Source: Lactuca virosa
Lineage: Eukaryota; Streptophyta; Magnoliopsida; Asterales; Asteraceae
DNA length: 64,000 nucleotides
Direction: 5' to 3'
Assembly: GCA_928212115.1 (NCBI GenBank)
Contig: CAKMRJ010005745.1
Span: 78,065,871-78,129,870, forward strand
The notes beneath the pieces are model-generated. The model worked only from the letters and a program-made list of their open reading frames with translations, was not told the DNA's origin and searched no databases. The translations under genes were made by a program, and so were the position numbers. Of this stretch, positions 31,416 to 43,937 are shown in pieces; position 1 is the stretch's first letter, and each line of letters opens with the position of its first letter.

Positions 31416-32289
31416 CCCGAGCATAACAATCGTTTCCTTGCGCGTTCTCAAATCATTTGCACGACAATCTCTGCAGATCTTAGCCTTCTATAAGGAAAAA
31501 AAACTATGTTCTTAAATCTCTTAGTATTTTTACCCGTAGTTGTCTTTTCAAAAGTCTGATTTCACATTAGAAAAGTAAAAAGAGAAGGATCAAAGAGCAA
31601 AATATCCAAGATTTGCATTTTCATGTAAAGAAAATTGTATAGAAAAACAACTATCTCCAGAGTTACTTCTCTCTCCAAAAACCCAACTATCTCAAAATTT
31701 TGCATTTAAAATCGCATGTCGTGTAAAGGAAGTCAAAATCATTTTGAAAAAGTCAAAAGGAAGTATGAAGAAAGAAGTTAAGTCCGAGCTTCAAGAGTTG
31801 TATTTTTGGCTAAAATATATATACATTAGAGACACCATCCTCTAAATACAGTAAAAGTACAGGCACAATCATCAAGGAGCTGGAAACCACATGTTTATTA
31901 TCTAGGGAAAAATACTAATCTAGCCAAAATCACTAATTATCTATCCAGAAATAGCAAAAAAAAACATATTAGCCAAAACTAGCCCACGAAAGAGTAGTTT
32001 GGACACGGTTAACTACGGTCAACACCTGAAACCTACTATTTTTTGGCAATGGGCTACTGTTTCCCGACCCGTTTACTTTTTCGTGGCCCATTAACCCAAA
32101 GTATATAATGTTTAATTTTTCAGATTAGGGTATTTTTCACTACTGTTTTGTAGGGTTGCCTATTTTTTCTCTCAATAGAGCACCCGAAGAACAACGAAGT
32201 TTGTCTATTTTGCATCAAAATTTTACCGTGCTCTTGATTAGAAGTAGTTTTTGTATATGGGGTTAAGTTTTTTTTGAAAAAAAACCGAA
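31416..32289. other. H leader remnant, then unassigned AT-rich sequence
   Basis: To about 31908 this looks like an untranslated leader. From there (gggaaaaatactaatctagcc...) the composition changes, perhaps the end of another transposon, possibly the DUF1985-bearing one downstream. No matching inverted terminal sequence was found. No coding frame. Confidence 0.35.
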
Positions 32290-32760
32290 AAAAATAAATA
32301 AAACCGTAGGTTTCATACGAAACCTACGGTGTACAAGTGCACAATGCACAAATTGTGCAGTGTGGACTTGTACACCATAGGTTTCATATGAACCGTACAA
32401 ATATTTTTTTTGTTTTTTTTTAAATTTGATGCAACGTGTAAAGAATTATATATATGTTATGATTTCATGATTTTTTTTCATAAAACTTAAAAAAAAATTA
32501 CGAAACCATAGGTTTCCAAAAATCCTACAGTTTTTTTTTTTTAAAAAAAGGTTATAACCAATAAACACTTGTATATATTGTCGATTCCGTGATTTTTTTT
32601 TTGGAGAAAAAATTAATGAAACCGTAGGTTTTCTTAAACCTACGGTTTTTTAATTTTTTTTTCGTTTTTTTCAAAAAAAAAAAAAAATGGTTCTACGAAA
32701 TTTTAACGATTGTATATATGTTATGATTCCATGTTTCCATTTTGTGATAAAGTATGTTAT
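32290..32760. repeat. Cluster of strong inverted repeats with core ACCGTAGGTTT
   Basis: Three hairpins share one core. At 32303-32330 there are 12-bp perfect arms with a 4-base loop. At 32502-32516 there is GAAACC-ATA-GGTTTC. At 32620-32647 there are 12-bp perfect arms with a TCTT loop. A larger fold uses arms 32312-32338 and 32366-32392, 27 bases with two mismatches. Homopolymer T and A runs and a repeated gttatgattYcatg segment separate them, suggesting a diverged tandem unit of roughly 130 bp. Confidence 0.75.
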
Positions 32761-33142
32761 TTTCTATGTCTCGATTATAGCATACAATAGCAATATACTA
32801 TCAATTTGAAGAATTTTCCATGTTTATAATTGATAGATACTTTGAAGTATAATGTATTGATAAAATAACATTGTGTTTTGGTAGTTTCAGGTTTGTTATA
32901 AAATATGTTATTGTCACACCATTTTCAAAGTACAATGCTATATTTGGTATATTATTAGTATAGAAAATACAAAAAACGTTGTCAATTAATTTCCTTTGGT
33001 TTTTTATACAAAGTAAATAGAATATATGAAATGGTTAAGTGTTATGTTGTGTGGTTTCTCTACTTCTTTCAAACTGCTGTTCTTATATAAAACCTTATTT
33101 AACCTTAATGTTTATTTAATTTTGTAGCTTCCAAACAAAAGG
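32761..33142. other. No feature seen
   Basis: AT-rich sequence with no frame, repeat or known motif. It could be the upstream region of the DUF1985-like fragment. Confidence 0.4.
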
Positions 33143-33690
33143 ATGATGTGTAACATATATGTCAAAGCTTCATGTCATAAGTTAGATGAACTTTTGAGTA
33201 GCTTGAACGAACGAGTGCGAGAGATGTTTTCAACAACTAGCTTCGGTTACTTGTTGGACCTACCAGCTCAGTCCGAAGACAGACTTCTTATTCATGGGCT
33301 GTTACTGCATATGTTGCGCCCTACTGCTGAAACAGACACATCTGAGCGTCTACAGTTTAGGTTTTCTAGACGTACATTGTCATTTGGGCCCGAGGAGTTT
33401 TGTATTGTGTCCGGACTTCACATTGGCCAGTGCCATATCAAGGATCAAATTTTATACTATGTGTAAACACAGATACGGTGAAATTACATTTTGGTTAAGA
33501 GTCTTCCCATATCGCACAAACACTAGTTTACTTGTAGAAGATTTAGAGCTCCTTATCATGAATTAACGGTTCAATGATATATCGGCTCATGACGATGTCC
33601 ATTCAATTTTGCTATATATTCTCAATCAAGGTTTTTTTTGGGAAAAGAGCCCAATGATCGTCGCGTGTCACCAAGATCGGAGTTTACTCT
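33143..33690 (+). pseudogene. DUF1985-like fragment (Ulp1-type transposon gene)
   Basis: The frame gives KLDELLSSLNERVREMF, FGYLLDLPAQ, LIHGLLLHMLRP and RTLSFGPEEFCIVSGLHIG. After a frame change come FWLRVFPY, LELLIMNRFND and LLYILNQGF. The order resembles the DUF1985 region that plant Mutator-type and related transposons carry next to a Ulp1 protease. No protease domain or transposase follows, because the copia sequence begins abruptly. Recognition is from memory of the family pattern. It could also be a captured host fragment. Confidence 0.55.
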
Positions 33691-33693
33691 TTA

Positions 33694-34818
33694 GTGCTCA
33701 GTAGTGGATTAGGATTAGATTTAATTAATTGTTGCTATTCGCCAGATATGGCAAGAAACATCATTTCATTTCATGGTTTGTATAGACAAGGTTTTAGATA
33801 TTCATTTGATAATGAAAAGGGTTCTATTAATGCTTATCTTAATGGTGTTTTCTATTTTGAAGCATTGTCTTGTAATGGAATATATTAAACTATGATGGTT
33901 GTAGACAATTTAGGAAATGATGTGTTGTGTATTGATTTTTCCAATGGTTTGGATAAAGCATGCTTGTGGCATTGTCGTCTAGGACATGTCAACAAGAAAC
34001 GCATAGCCAAACTCCAAAAGGATGGAGTATTGGAGTCATTCGACCTTAGGGACGATGACGTGTGCGAGTCTTGTTTACTTGGAAAGATAACCAAGTCACC
34101 CTTCACTGGCACTTGTGCGAGGGGTGAGGGTTTATTGGATCTCATACACACCGATGTGTGTGGGCCCTTTAGATCCACCACAAGGGATGCGAGCCGCTTC
34201 TATGTGACTTTCACTGATGATTATAGCAGATATTGGTATATCTACTTAATCAAGCACAAGTCAGAAACCTTTGAAAAGTTCAAAGAGTTTAAACAAGTGG
34301 AGAATCAGTTGGGCAGGAAAATCAAGATGCTTCGATCCGATCGAGGTGGAGAGTACCTAAGTCCTGAATTCCACGACTACCTCAAGGAATGCGGAATCGT
34401 TTCCCCATTTGATTCCATCTAGGACCCCACAATTGAATGGTGTGGCTGAGAGGCATAATCGAACCTTGCTAGACATGGTTCGTTCCATGATGAGTCGTGC
34501 TTCGCTACCTATCTCATTCTGGGGGTATGCTTTAGAGACTGCCGCCCATATCCTTAACTTAGTCCCTACGAAGAAGGTTGCCAAAACACCTCACGAAATG
34601 TGGACAAGGAAAGCTCACTCGTTAGCACATATCAAGGTTTGGGGTTGCGAGGCTTCCGTAAGACGAGAGACTCACGACAAGCTCGAACCTTGTAGTGAGC
34701 GGTGTATTTTCATCGGCTACCCGCAAAAATCCTTTGGATATCTCTTCTATAGACCGAGTGACAATGTTGTTTTCGTTGCGAGGAGAGGGGTTTTCCAAGA
34801 GCGAGAACTCATAAGATA
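33694..34818 (+). pseudogene. Element F copia integrase (5'-truncated, frameshifted)
   Basis: Starts mid-protein (SSGLGLDLINCCYSPDMA), the end of the protease-linked region. A GAG-pre-integrase zinc block (CLWHCRLGHVNKKRI...CESCLLGK) and a core with D in LIHTDVCGP and D in MLRSDRGGEYLS follow. A frameshift near 34400 leads to E in NGVAERHNRTLLDM. Then come WGYALETAA and IKVWGCEA. A stop at 33886 and the missing gag, protease and 5' LTR make it dead. Wording matches the Tork-type copia pattern. Confidence 0.85.
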
Positions 34819-36620
34819 AGGGGACAGTGGGAGGTAGATCGATCTTGAAGAGCTTCATGAGTCGAGCGATGAAGGAACCTCTAACGCTGGCGCTCAACCC
34901 GAGGAGGAAACTCCGGTTGAACCGATTGACGAGTCCTTACCTCTTATACGTTTCGAAAGAGTCAGGGTTCAACCCCAATTTTATGGTTTTCATATTATTA
35001 CGGAAGGGGATACGTTCATTAGTGATAGTACACTAGTGAATTTGGACGAACCTAATAGCTACAAGGAAGCCATGGCAGGCCCGAAGTCTACAAAATGGAA
35101 AGAGGCTATGGACAGCGAGATTCAATCCATGTATGACAACAAAGTTTGGAATTTGGTTGACAATATGCCAGGTCGTAAGATGGTCGGGTGCAAGTGGATC
35201 TTCAAGAAGAAGACCGACATGGATGGGAATGTACACACCTATAATGCGCGATTGGTTGCGAAGGGTTTCACTCAAACTACCGGAGTTTACTATGATGAAA
35301 CCTTCTCACCGGTTGTGAAGATAAAGTCTATTAGGGTGATGATAGCCATTGTTGCATTTCACGACTATGAGATATGGCAGATGGATGTCAAAACCGCTTT
35401 CCTTAACGGGAAGTTGGCTGAGGATGTTTACATGGCTCAGCCAACGGGTTTTGTCGATGCAAAGCACCCTAATAGAGTGTGTAAACTTGAGAAGTCCATT
35501 TATGGACTGAAACAAGCATCTCGCAGATGGAATTTTTGTTTCGATGAGAAAGTCAAAGAGTTTGGTTTTCTGCGAAGCGAGGATGAATCATGTGTATATG
35601 TCAAAGCCAGTGGGAGTATAGTTAGCTTCCTCGTATTGTATGTCGATGACATACTACTCATAGGAAACGATATCCCGACGCTGCAGGAAGTAAAGTCCTG
35701 GCTTGGGAAGTGCTTTGCTATGAAGGACCTCAGAGATGCTGCCTATATTTTGGGAATAAGGATAGTGAGAAATAGAAGTAAACGACTAATATGACTTAGT
35801 CAGAATACTTACTTGGACATGGTACTAAAGCATTTTAGTATGGAGAATTCCAAGAAAGGGGAGTTACTAATCTAAAGTAATGCCAAGTTGAGTAAGACTT
35901 AAAGCCCGAGCACCAAAGTCGAGATAGCAGAGATGAGCCGAGTACCATACGCTTCCGCAGTTGGCTCGATTATGTATGCAATGACTTGTACTCGCCCTGA
36001 TGTGGCCTTCGCTTTGAGCATGGTCAGCAAATATCAGGGGAACCCTGGCAAAGTACATTGGTCCGTAGTCAAGAATATTCTTAAGTACCTTCGGAGGACC
36101 AAGGAATGGTTTCTAGTCCTTGGTGGGAGCGATGACTTAATGGTGCGAGGGTATAGTGACGCCAGTTTTCAGACAGACAGGGACAACTAACGTTCGCACT
36201 CGGGCTGGGTCTTTACCCTAAATGGAGGAGCAGTGACTTGGAAAAGTTCCAAGCAGGAGACCGTAGCTGATTTAATGTGTGAATCAAAGTACATTGCGGC
36301 GAGCGAAGCATCAAAGGAGGCAATATGGTTGAAGAACTTCATTGGAGACCTTGGAGTTATGCCATCCATAAAGGAGCCCATGGAAATTTTTTGTGATAAT
36401 GAATGAGCAGTTGCCTTGACCAAGGAACCGAGGGATCATGGCAGATCTCGACATATCGACAGAAAATATCATTTTATTCGACATCGGGTGGAAGAGGGAC
36501 TCTTCGTAGTGAAGAGGGTATCGTCGGAGGATCCCAGCAGATCTGCTTACGAAGGGATTGTGTAGGGTTAAACACTTGCAGCACGCTAGGAGCATTGGGC
36601 TGAAGGACGATATTAGTTTA
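34819..36620 (+). pseudogene. Element F copia RT and RNase H
   Basis: RT has KWKEAMDSEIQSM, GCKWIFKKKTDMDG, ARLVAKGFTQ, YDETFSPV, MDVKTAFLNGKL, YGLKQASR and the catalytic YVDDILLIGND (35639). An open frame of 252 codons covers 35036-35794. RNase H follows with YASAVGSIMYAMTCTRPDVAFAL, GYSDASFQTD, CESKYIAASEA and FCDNE. Stops at 35792, 36188, 36404 and around 36560 end the frame repeatedly. Confidence 0.85.
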
Positions 36621-37475
36621 GATTAGATTGCTTTGAAACGTGTAATAGATAAATGTAATTGACATCTGATGATTAAATAAAAGAGTATTATTTATAAGTA
36701 AAGTTACTGTCTTATGTTGATTATTTACCTATTGTTTCACTTTGCATGTTTTGACTTCCTGAATAATAAGATTGTTTGAACGTTCCACAGTCGCTCGTAC
36801 TTTAGGAGTAGGTATGAAAGAAGATTGTCATGAATTGGTTTGTAGATTGTCTAAAGTGTATTAGACATAACAAAGGTTTGCTGCAACGTTCATGAGTGCT
36901 TATGAATTTGATTTGAGCATTGGATTAAACCTGCGCTTGCTGGCATCACTAAATGGAATTTATCTCGAGTGATCGCAAGACGATAATATCATATGGTCTT
37001 AAAACATAGATATATGGTTTATTGTTTGCTTGTTGATTATGCATTAATAATGCGTAAACGCATCAGTAACTTGATGTTATAAAACACATTTTTGTGTATG
37101 ATTGATAAGTGAATAGTAAATGCATATAAGTCGAAGTTTATCTGTTCCTTTTATCCTAAGAGGGTAAAAGCAGTATATGGGCCACTCGATGATTTGGTTT
37201 GACTTATGTGTCGGGCCCGGTCAGGACTGAATTGATGTGTTCAGTTAAGTTCTATGTCAGACGAATCAGAGACCGATAAACAAACTGCAGTACAATGAGT
37301 ATGACTATGTTCCATGTAATTGTCCGCACGATATCTAGAACAGAGCACTATACGATCCCTTATCTAAAGGACAGGTTACTGATAAGATCAGACTTCGACA
37401 GCGTCTTTGAGAGCTACGATTGCTAATCGGATTGTACTTACATTTGTAGTTACTAGACTTATCCAAGTGGGAGAC
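36621..37475 (+). other. Element F 3' untranslated region and purine tract
   Basis: No frame of note. It ends CCAAGTGGGAGAC immediately before TGTTGGATTAG, a short purine-rich primer tract usual for this copia group. Confidence 0.65.
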
Positions 37476-38480
37476 TGTTGGATTAGTGTCTAAGCTCGTA
37501 ACTATATTTGGTATGTACTTGACGCGGTTGTGCATGGTCCTTTTGGGTTGCCTTCACCAAAGCAACATGATAGGATGATTTATGAGTAGAGAGGTTATTA
37601 TGGTTTATTAATATATTATATGAATAATATATTAAAGGAGAAATCATATAGTTTAATTAATATTAGACAAGAATTAATTAAGAATTAGTTCTGTGGCTAA
37701 AAGACATTAATTAAATAATGGGGACTTAAACTGTCAGTTGTGTAATAGTTGAATATTAGGCTGAGAAGGCTTATGGACTAGGCATGGACGAAATTAGGGA
37801 TGTGTCCATCCTAATTTCGGCCATAAAGGCGCTATTCCAGAAGCTTCCTTGGATTGCTTAAGGCATAAGCTGTCCATTAGAGTTTTGACTGAAACCCTAG
37901 CATCACCAGTATAAATAAGACCCTAGGGCATCCAATTTTCGGCCACTTGAAACCCTAGGAGTCTTCATAGCTGAAATTGTGCCATCCCCTCTCTCTCAAT
38001 TAGCATCCTCTTGCTTGTGGTGTTTGTAAGCCATTAGAGGAGTGACACTTGTGACTCTAAGCTCCAAGACAAGAAGATTCAAGCCATTGAAGAAGAGGTA
38101 ATCATCTAGATCTGTTTTCATATGTTAATTTCTAAATATGCATGCTAGATCTAGGGTTTATAAGTCTTGGATGAATTGCATGTACAATAGAGAAACCTAG
38201 ATCCAAGCATTAGGGTTTGTATGAGCACATAGGATGTTCTTTTGGCTCAAACCCATCATGTGTGTGGTTAACCGGCTCATTGGTTAGGTGATAAATGACT
38301 TAGAGAGTACCAAGCTAATTTTCATGGTTCTTCACACCTTGTTTGTGATCCTCGGTATCCCAATCACAAACTTGAAGGGCATAATCCAGATTAAACATGC
38401 CATTGAAAAGTTCAATGAATCTCAAAAGATCTAGGAATTTCATTTAAAACTTAATTCGTTTAAAAATTTTGTTTTCGTGG
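37476..38480 (+). repeat. Element F LTR (right end approximate)
   Basis: Begins TGTTGGATTAGTGTCTAAG, has TATAAATA at 37910-37917 followed by a C/T-rich start region. It fades into a possible decayed primer site (TTGGTACATCG at about 38486, where TTGGTATCAGAGC is expected). No second F LTR is in the window to fix the right boundary. Confidence 0.65.
37910..37917 (+). promoter_or_regulatory. TATA box in F LTR
   Basis: TATAAATA in the expected mid-LTR position, followed about 30 bases on by a C/A-rich likely start region. Confidence 0.55.
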
Positions 38481-38549
38481 TGGAATTGGTACATCGTCAT
38501 TTACCTACCAAAAAATAGTTTGCAATTGGATTACAGCATCCCTCTTCTG
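38481..38549 (+). other. Leader of F part two, left of E
   Basis: Short sequence between the F LTR and element E. The leader resumes at 52057 and runs to the gag ATG at 52153. Confidence 0.5.
38545..38549. repeat. Target-site duplication TTCTG, left copy (element E)
   Basis: TTCTG before E's first base and TTCCG after its last. One substitution (T to C) separates the copies. Confidence 0.75.
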
Positions 38550-38868
38550 TGTAAGGTTGAAAGTGTACTGTAATATGTCGAAGTCTGTGTAATGGCTGTT
38601 TTCGTTAATTTCATTATGTATTTACTAAGGCACCTTTGAAGTCGAAGTTGAATGCTAGCCTTAGTATTTTTTGTATGCTTTACTGTTTTCCAATAAATAG
38701 GAAACGTTACTTAGAGTTAGATAAGAGTTTTTGAGAAGTCTGTCTTGTCTATTCTTTCTTTGTAACTGTGAAGCATAATTGAGCTGAAACAAGATCTTAT
38801 TTACTCTCGGTGTCCTTAATTCTTGTAATTCTGATTTTAATTTCATTATTCGATTCAATACTTCATCA
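38550..38868 (+). repeat. Element E 5' LTR (319 bp)
   Basis: Same length as the 3' LTR with scattered substitutions. The TATA box is altered: CAATAAATAGG at 38691 against CTATAAATAGG in the 3' copy, so this promoter is weakened. Confidence 0.9.
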
Positions 38869-38870
38869 AT

Positions 38871-38882
38871 TGGTATCAGAGC
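38871..38882 (+). promoter_or_regulatory. Element E primer-binding site (initiator tRNA-Met)
   Basis: TGGTATCAGAGC two bases after the LTR, a perfect match to the usual plant copia/gypsy primer. Confidence 0.92.
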
Positions 38883-39115
38883 AGGAATCATATCACTGCG
38901 ATCTAATTTTTATTCTGAATCAAAAGGTTTTTGAATCAATTATTGATTCAAAAGTTTCCGCACCTTTTGTTGTGAAAATTGTTCTTGATCTTCAGTTGTG
39001 ATTCGATTCTTCAACTGATATGTTGAATTGAGTGTTCTACTTGAAATCTCTGATCGTTTCAACAATTTGCTTTCACAATCTATTAAGTTTTTCTGAAAGA
39101 TTCATCCGTACATTC

Positions 39116-40236
39116 ATGGCGAATTTCAATCTGAATTCAATGACTTCTTATTCTCATCTGCTAGGATCTTCAACTAAGATTCCTATGCTCATCCCTGAAT
39201 ACTATGATCAGTGGGCTGATCGCATGCAAGACTACTTGAACGGGCTAGATGAGGAGCTCTGGTCATGTATTAAAGGAAATGGAACTCCACCACTAAATGT
39301 TCAAGCAATTGGATCTTCATCTAAAACTTCAAGTGTTACTGATCAATCTGATAGGTTGAAGAAGCTTGAGAAAAGATGCATGAGAGAATTGCGCGGTGCA
39401 TTGCCTCCTGTTGTGTACAACTATGTCAGAAGCTGTACAACTGCAAAAGACATCTGGAACAATCTCAAAGAAAAGTTTCAAGGAAGTTAAAAGACTAAGA
39501 TCAATTCTGTGAAACACTGTTTGATTGAATTGAAAGAATTCAAATAGAAAGATGGTGAATCGATAGAAGACTACTATGATCGGTTGAACGAGCTAATCTA
39601 CAAGTGTAACCGCCATGTAATTACTCGAACAACCATGAAATTTAATTTGACATTCATCATGGGTTTGCTCAAAGAATGGAGGAATGTGACATTGATGGTG
39701 AAAACTCAGCAGAGTTTCGATACTTCAACGCTTAATGACTTGTATAATCTGCTAAAAACTCATGAAGGAGAAGTAAATGAAATTGCTGAAGAATCGAAAA
39801 TGAGTATTGGAGGACCATCAGCTTTGATGTCGAAAGTTAATGACAAAGAGTCAGTCGAAAAGGAAGATTCTGAAAGTGAAGGATTTTTGGTTAATTCAGA
39901 CGATGAAGCTGTTGCATTTTACTCGAATAATAGGGTAAAGAAAATTTTCAAGAAACCCTTTAATTCAAAGTCGAAAATTGGTGAGGGAAAAGGAAAGTTT
40001 GTGACAAAAGCAGGAGGAGAAGAGAATAAGAAAAGTGAGAAAAATGATGTTAAAAAGGAAGAGCAGAAAGTTGAGAAGACTTTAAAGGGGATTCGGGAAT
40101 TGATTGCCACTACTGTCATGGAGCTAATCATATGGCGAGTGATTGTATGCTTCGTAAGAAAGATGAAAAGAAGAATAAAGTTAAGGACGAAACATACTAT
40201 GTGGAGTGTTTAGAAGAAGTTCATGCAAAAGCAAAA
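39116..40236 (+). pseudogene. Element E gag
   Basis: The start MANFNLNSMTS is taken at the ATG with good context (TTCATGGCG). The capsid part has PMLIPEYYDQWADRMQDYL, KRCMRELRGALPP, AKDIWNNLKEKFQG and, after stops at 39488 and 39547, the segment SIEDYYDRLNELIYKC. A lysine/glutamate-rich linker follows. After a frame change near 40090, one CCHC knuckle CHYCHGANHMASDC binds RNA. The layout matches copia UBN2-type Gag. Confidence 0.82.
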
Positions 40237-40248
40237 TGAATTTATCTA

Positions 40249-42696
40249 ATGGCGAAGGGTGAGGATGATGATGAAGGAACTTACCAGATTTGGTCGTCAG
40301 GTTCAGATGATGAGGAAATGCGTAATCCTATGCATGGTGCCATGTATGCAAAATATGAGGAAGAAAGTAACGAAGTGGTGACTGGTCGTTGTTTTATGAC
40401 CAAAGGAGGAGATAAATCACCCATTACAACAAAGGTACGTTCTATTCTTCAATCTTTTAATATTCCTTTAAGTGCATATGATTCTGAACTAATTGCTTTT
40501 GATGATACTGTTGCTTATTTCGATACTTTGGTTGTCTCTGCTAGTAACGAAGCTAAGAAATCAACTTCTCAGTTGCTAGAGGTTTAGAAGCAGTTAGATT
40601 TCAAGAAAATAAAAATAGAAAGTCTAGAGTTACAGATTACAAATATAATGTGTGACAGAGATTCATTGAGTAGTGAAGTAAAATTGATGTAAGCTCAAAG
40701 AAACATTTATTGTAATTCTGTGAAAAGACTCTATGCGAAATTAACTGCTTTGCATCATTCATCAGATATAAGCAAGGAACAACATAGGAAGTTATTACCT
40801 TTTTTAGCTTACGAGAGAGAGAAGGTTGATAACATTTCTTATGATTGTGAGAGAACAATTGCTGAATTTGATAAAATACCTGATGATAGATATGCTTATG
40901 GAATTGTGAAAATTGATGAATATCTTGATGCATATGAATTAGTTGATATTATGAATGATACATTGACCAAAACTGAACAAATTAAAATTTTGAAAAGAAC
41001 TGAAAATTCAACATCTGATTCTCAATTTAATTTTGCTGATATTGAAGATAATTCTGATAATATTAGCGAAATTAGTGATTTTGAGGATGTTGATTGTTCT
41101 CAGTTATCTGCCATTAATGTTGCATCTAAGTCTAAAGGAAAAGAAAAGTGTAATGATTCGTTGGTTAAGATTGTCACTGACAAATCCTCAACTTCGAAAG
41201 TTTTTGATTTCGATCATGTGAGTCTCAAAGATAGTCAAACTTATAGTAGTGATGATGAAAATGATGATGAAGTTTCGAACAAAACACCATAAACAAACAA
41301 CGAGTCGAAAGAAACAACAATTACACAAATTGTTGTTGATCAGGTGTATAGTGACATTGAAATATTCGATAAGGTAATGAATGAGAAGGGTGCTCATTAT
41401 CTCGAAACTAATTAAGTGGTGTTTCCGAACTTCAAATGCTCAGATGATGTTGTTTTTCCAAATCAAGTGTTTGTGACAAAAGGAAATGTCGAAAGCATTA
41501 AACCAGAATTTACCAAGTTGGTTGAGGAAGATAACAAACAAACATCTGATGAAGGATTTTTTGCAAATCAAAGTATGATCGAAAATAATCTCACAAAGAA
41601 TACATATACTTTTCAAAGACAAAAACCTCAAAGAAAATGGATTGAGAAACAAAAAGTTTCAAACGAATTTCCAAAACAGAAAGAGGAGAAAATTGAACAA
41701 ATTGTCAAAATCAACTCAAAAGAATTTAAAGATCAAATTGCCAAATTTTCGAAAGATAATGACATTTCAAATAGACAAGCACGAAAGAAAGTTTTCTGGC
41801 AAACTGTTGAGTCTTGAAAGAAACAAAACGGTTTGACAAAGAAAACATCTGAAAAGACAGAATTCAAATCTGTTAAAGCAAAGTGTTTGTCAAACTCAGG
41901 CAATCAGAAAAATCCCGTTCAATTTAAGAAACCATTGTCTGAATCCATTTCACAAACTACATTTTCGAAAGATAAAACTCAAGCCACTAAATCATTTTCG
42001 AAAAATGTTATTCAGTCATCACAAAAATTTCCAAATCAAAATTTTCAAAATCGATTTTCTCCTCATTCACAACAAAGATTTTCTCAAAATCAAAATTTAA
42101 AACACACTCATCCATCAACTCAATCAAAGAATTTTCAAAATCAATTTTCACGAAACACAAATGTCAAAAACATTGTTAAAAATCGACAATTTGAGAAATT
42201 TCGTCCTAAATCAAATATTGATTTCATTCGACAAAAACCAAATTTTCCAAATCCTTCTGGGAAGCAATATTCGAAAGTTTCATACACTAAGGGTTCATCA
42301 AATGTGAAGAATATCGACCATTGACTTGAAGGGAAAGGAAAGATGTTTCAATCTCGAAAATTTTCCCAACAACAAATTCGAGAAGCTTATGAGAAATATG
42401 TGAATGATTCTTCAAACGGAAGTTCATCCTCAAAAGAATCAAATATTTCAGTGAAAACTTGGAAACCAGTTTCGAAAGACAAACATATTGAAAAACAAAA
42501 TACGAACAAAAAGGCGAATATCTGTGACAATCCTAAACCTTCGAAAACTTATATTTCTGCTCCTTTACCTAATGATGTTGATTTAATTGATTTTTTCAAA
42601 TCAAAAGTTCATGATTGGGTTTTAGGTTCTTCTTTTCACTCAGTTTTCAAAGCTAATAACCAAGCAAAACAGCCTTGGGTACCTAAATTCTTTCGT
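40249..42696 (+). pseudogene. Element E long Gag-Pol linker region
   Basis: A chain of frames with few stops. It has an acidic coiled-coil-like part (QLLEV...KIKIESLELQITN, KRLYAKLTALHH) and the segment LPFLAYEREKVDNISYDCERTIAEFDKIPDD. A long stretch rich in Lys, Ser, Asn and Phe (FSKN, NFQN repeats) ends AKQPWVPKFFR just before protease. Such an extended gag C-terminus ending in a WVPK-like motif is typical of SIRE-type elements. Its role is not known, but it probably acts in particle assembly. Confidence 0.65.
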
Positions 42697-43098
42697 TAAT
42701 TGCAGGTTTTGAGTGGTGAGCAATATGATGATAAATGGTACATTGATAGTGGTTGCTCTTGTCACATGACTGGAAAGAAGGAGAATTTGCGTGATTTTCG
42801 ACGGTTGGACAATGCAGGTGTAGTGAAGTTTGGGAACAATCACAAGTGTCAAGTAAAAGGTTACGGGAAAGTAACGAAAGGAAAATTTACTGTACATCGT
42901 GTTGTTTATGTCGAAGGTCTTCAACATAACTTGATAAGTGTTTCACAACTTGTTGTGGGCACTGGCAATCAAGTGGTGTTTAACGAAGCAGGAACCATCA
43001 TTTCAAATGTTAACACTAAAGAAGTTTTGCTCACATCCAACGACATGGAGACATGTTTACTCTCAATATCAAACCAATCATAGGAAAACCATCAGTGT
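42697..43098 (+). pseudogene. Element E protease
   Basis: Contains DDKWYIDSGCSCHMTGKKEN, the copia aspartic protease site (D-S-G), then VKFGNNHKCQVKGYGKV and VVYVEGLQHNLISVSQL. The catalytic residues are intact. The frame ends at a TAG in the linker to integrase (43081). Confidence 0.82.
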
Positions 43099-43800
43099 GT
43101 TTACTTTCGAAAGCTTCAGCTAATGTTAGCTGGCTTTGGCATCGAAGACTTTCTCACTTGAATTTTCGAAATATCAACGAATTGGTAGTTGATGATCTTG
43201 TCCGAGGCTTGCCTGTGTTAAAATTTGATAATGATACTTTATGTGCAGCTTGCGAACAATGAAAACAACATCGAAAAGGTCATCCTGTGGTTATTGATTC
43301 AAAGATTGTTGAACCGTTGGAATTACTTCACATTGACTTATATGGTCCACCGACTGTTGAGACACTCAACAAGAAACGGTATATTTTAGTTATCGTTGAT
43401 GATTTTTTCACGGTTTACTTGGGTTTATTTTCTCAGGTTAAAATCTGAGGTTGCTCAAGCAATGATCGACTTTATCAAGAAGATTGAGATCAGCTTAAAG
43501 AAGAAAGTTCGAAAAATCAAAAGTGATAATGGTTCTAAATTTAAGAATAACTTTCTTGATTCGTTTTTAGTTGAACAAGGGATTTCGCATAGTTTCTCTT
43601 CACCATACACACCTCAGCAAAATGGTGTGGTTGAGAGAAGAAATCGTTCTCTCTGTGAAGCAGCACGAACAATGCTTACATATGCGAATCTTCCTCAATA
43701 TCTTTGGGCTAAAGCTGTTTCCACTGCATGTTTTACTCAAACAAATCGTTTATTCATCATCGTTTCAACATTACTCCTTATGAAATACTAAATAACCGAA
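43099..43800 (+). pseudogene. Element E integrase
   Basis: Zinc block WLWHRRLSHLNFRNIN...LCAACEQ with a stop (TGA at 43261), then LHIDLYGPPTVET, IKSDNGSKFKNNF and NGVVERRNRSLCEAARTML. These supply the D, D and E of the catalytic core. A frame change near 43430 splits the core. The distal part decays after 43790. Confidence 0.82.
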
Positions 43801-43937
43801 AAACTAATGTCAAATTCTTTCATGTTTTTTGTTGCAGGTGTTTTGTCATGAATCTCAAGGATAATCTTTCGAAATTTCAGTCTAAAGATGACGAAGGAAT
43901 TTTCTTATGATATTCTCATAATTCGGTTGCATACAGA

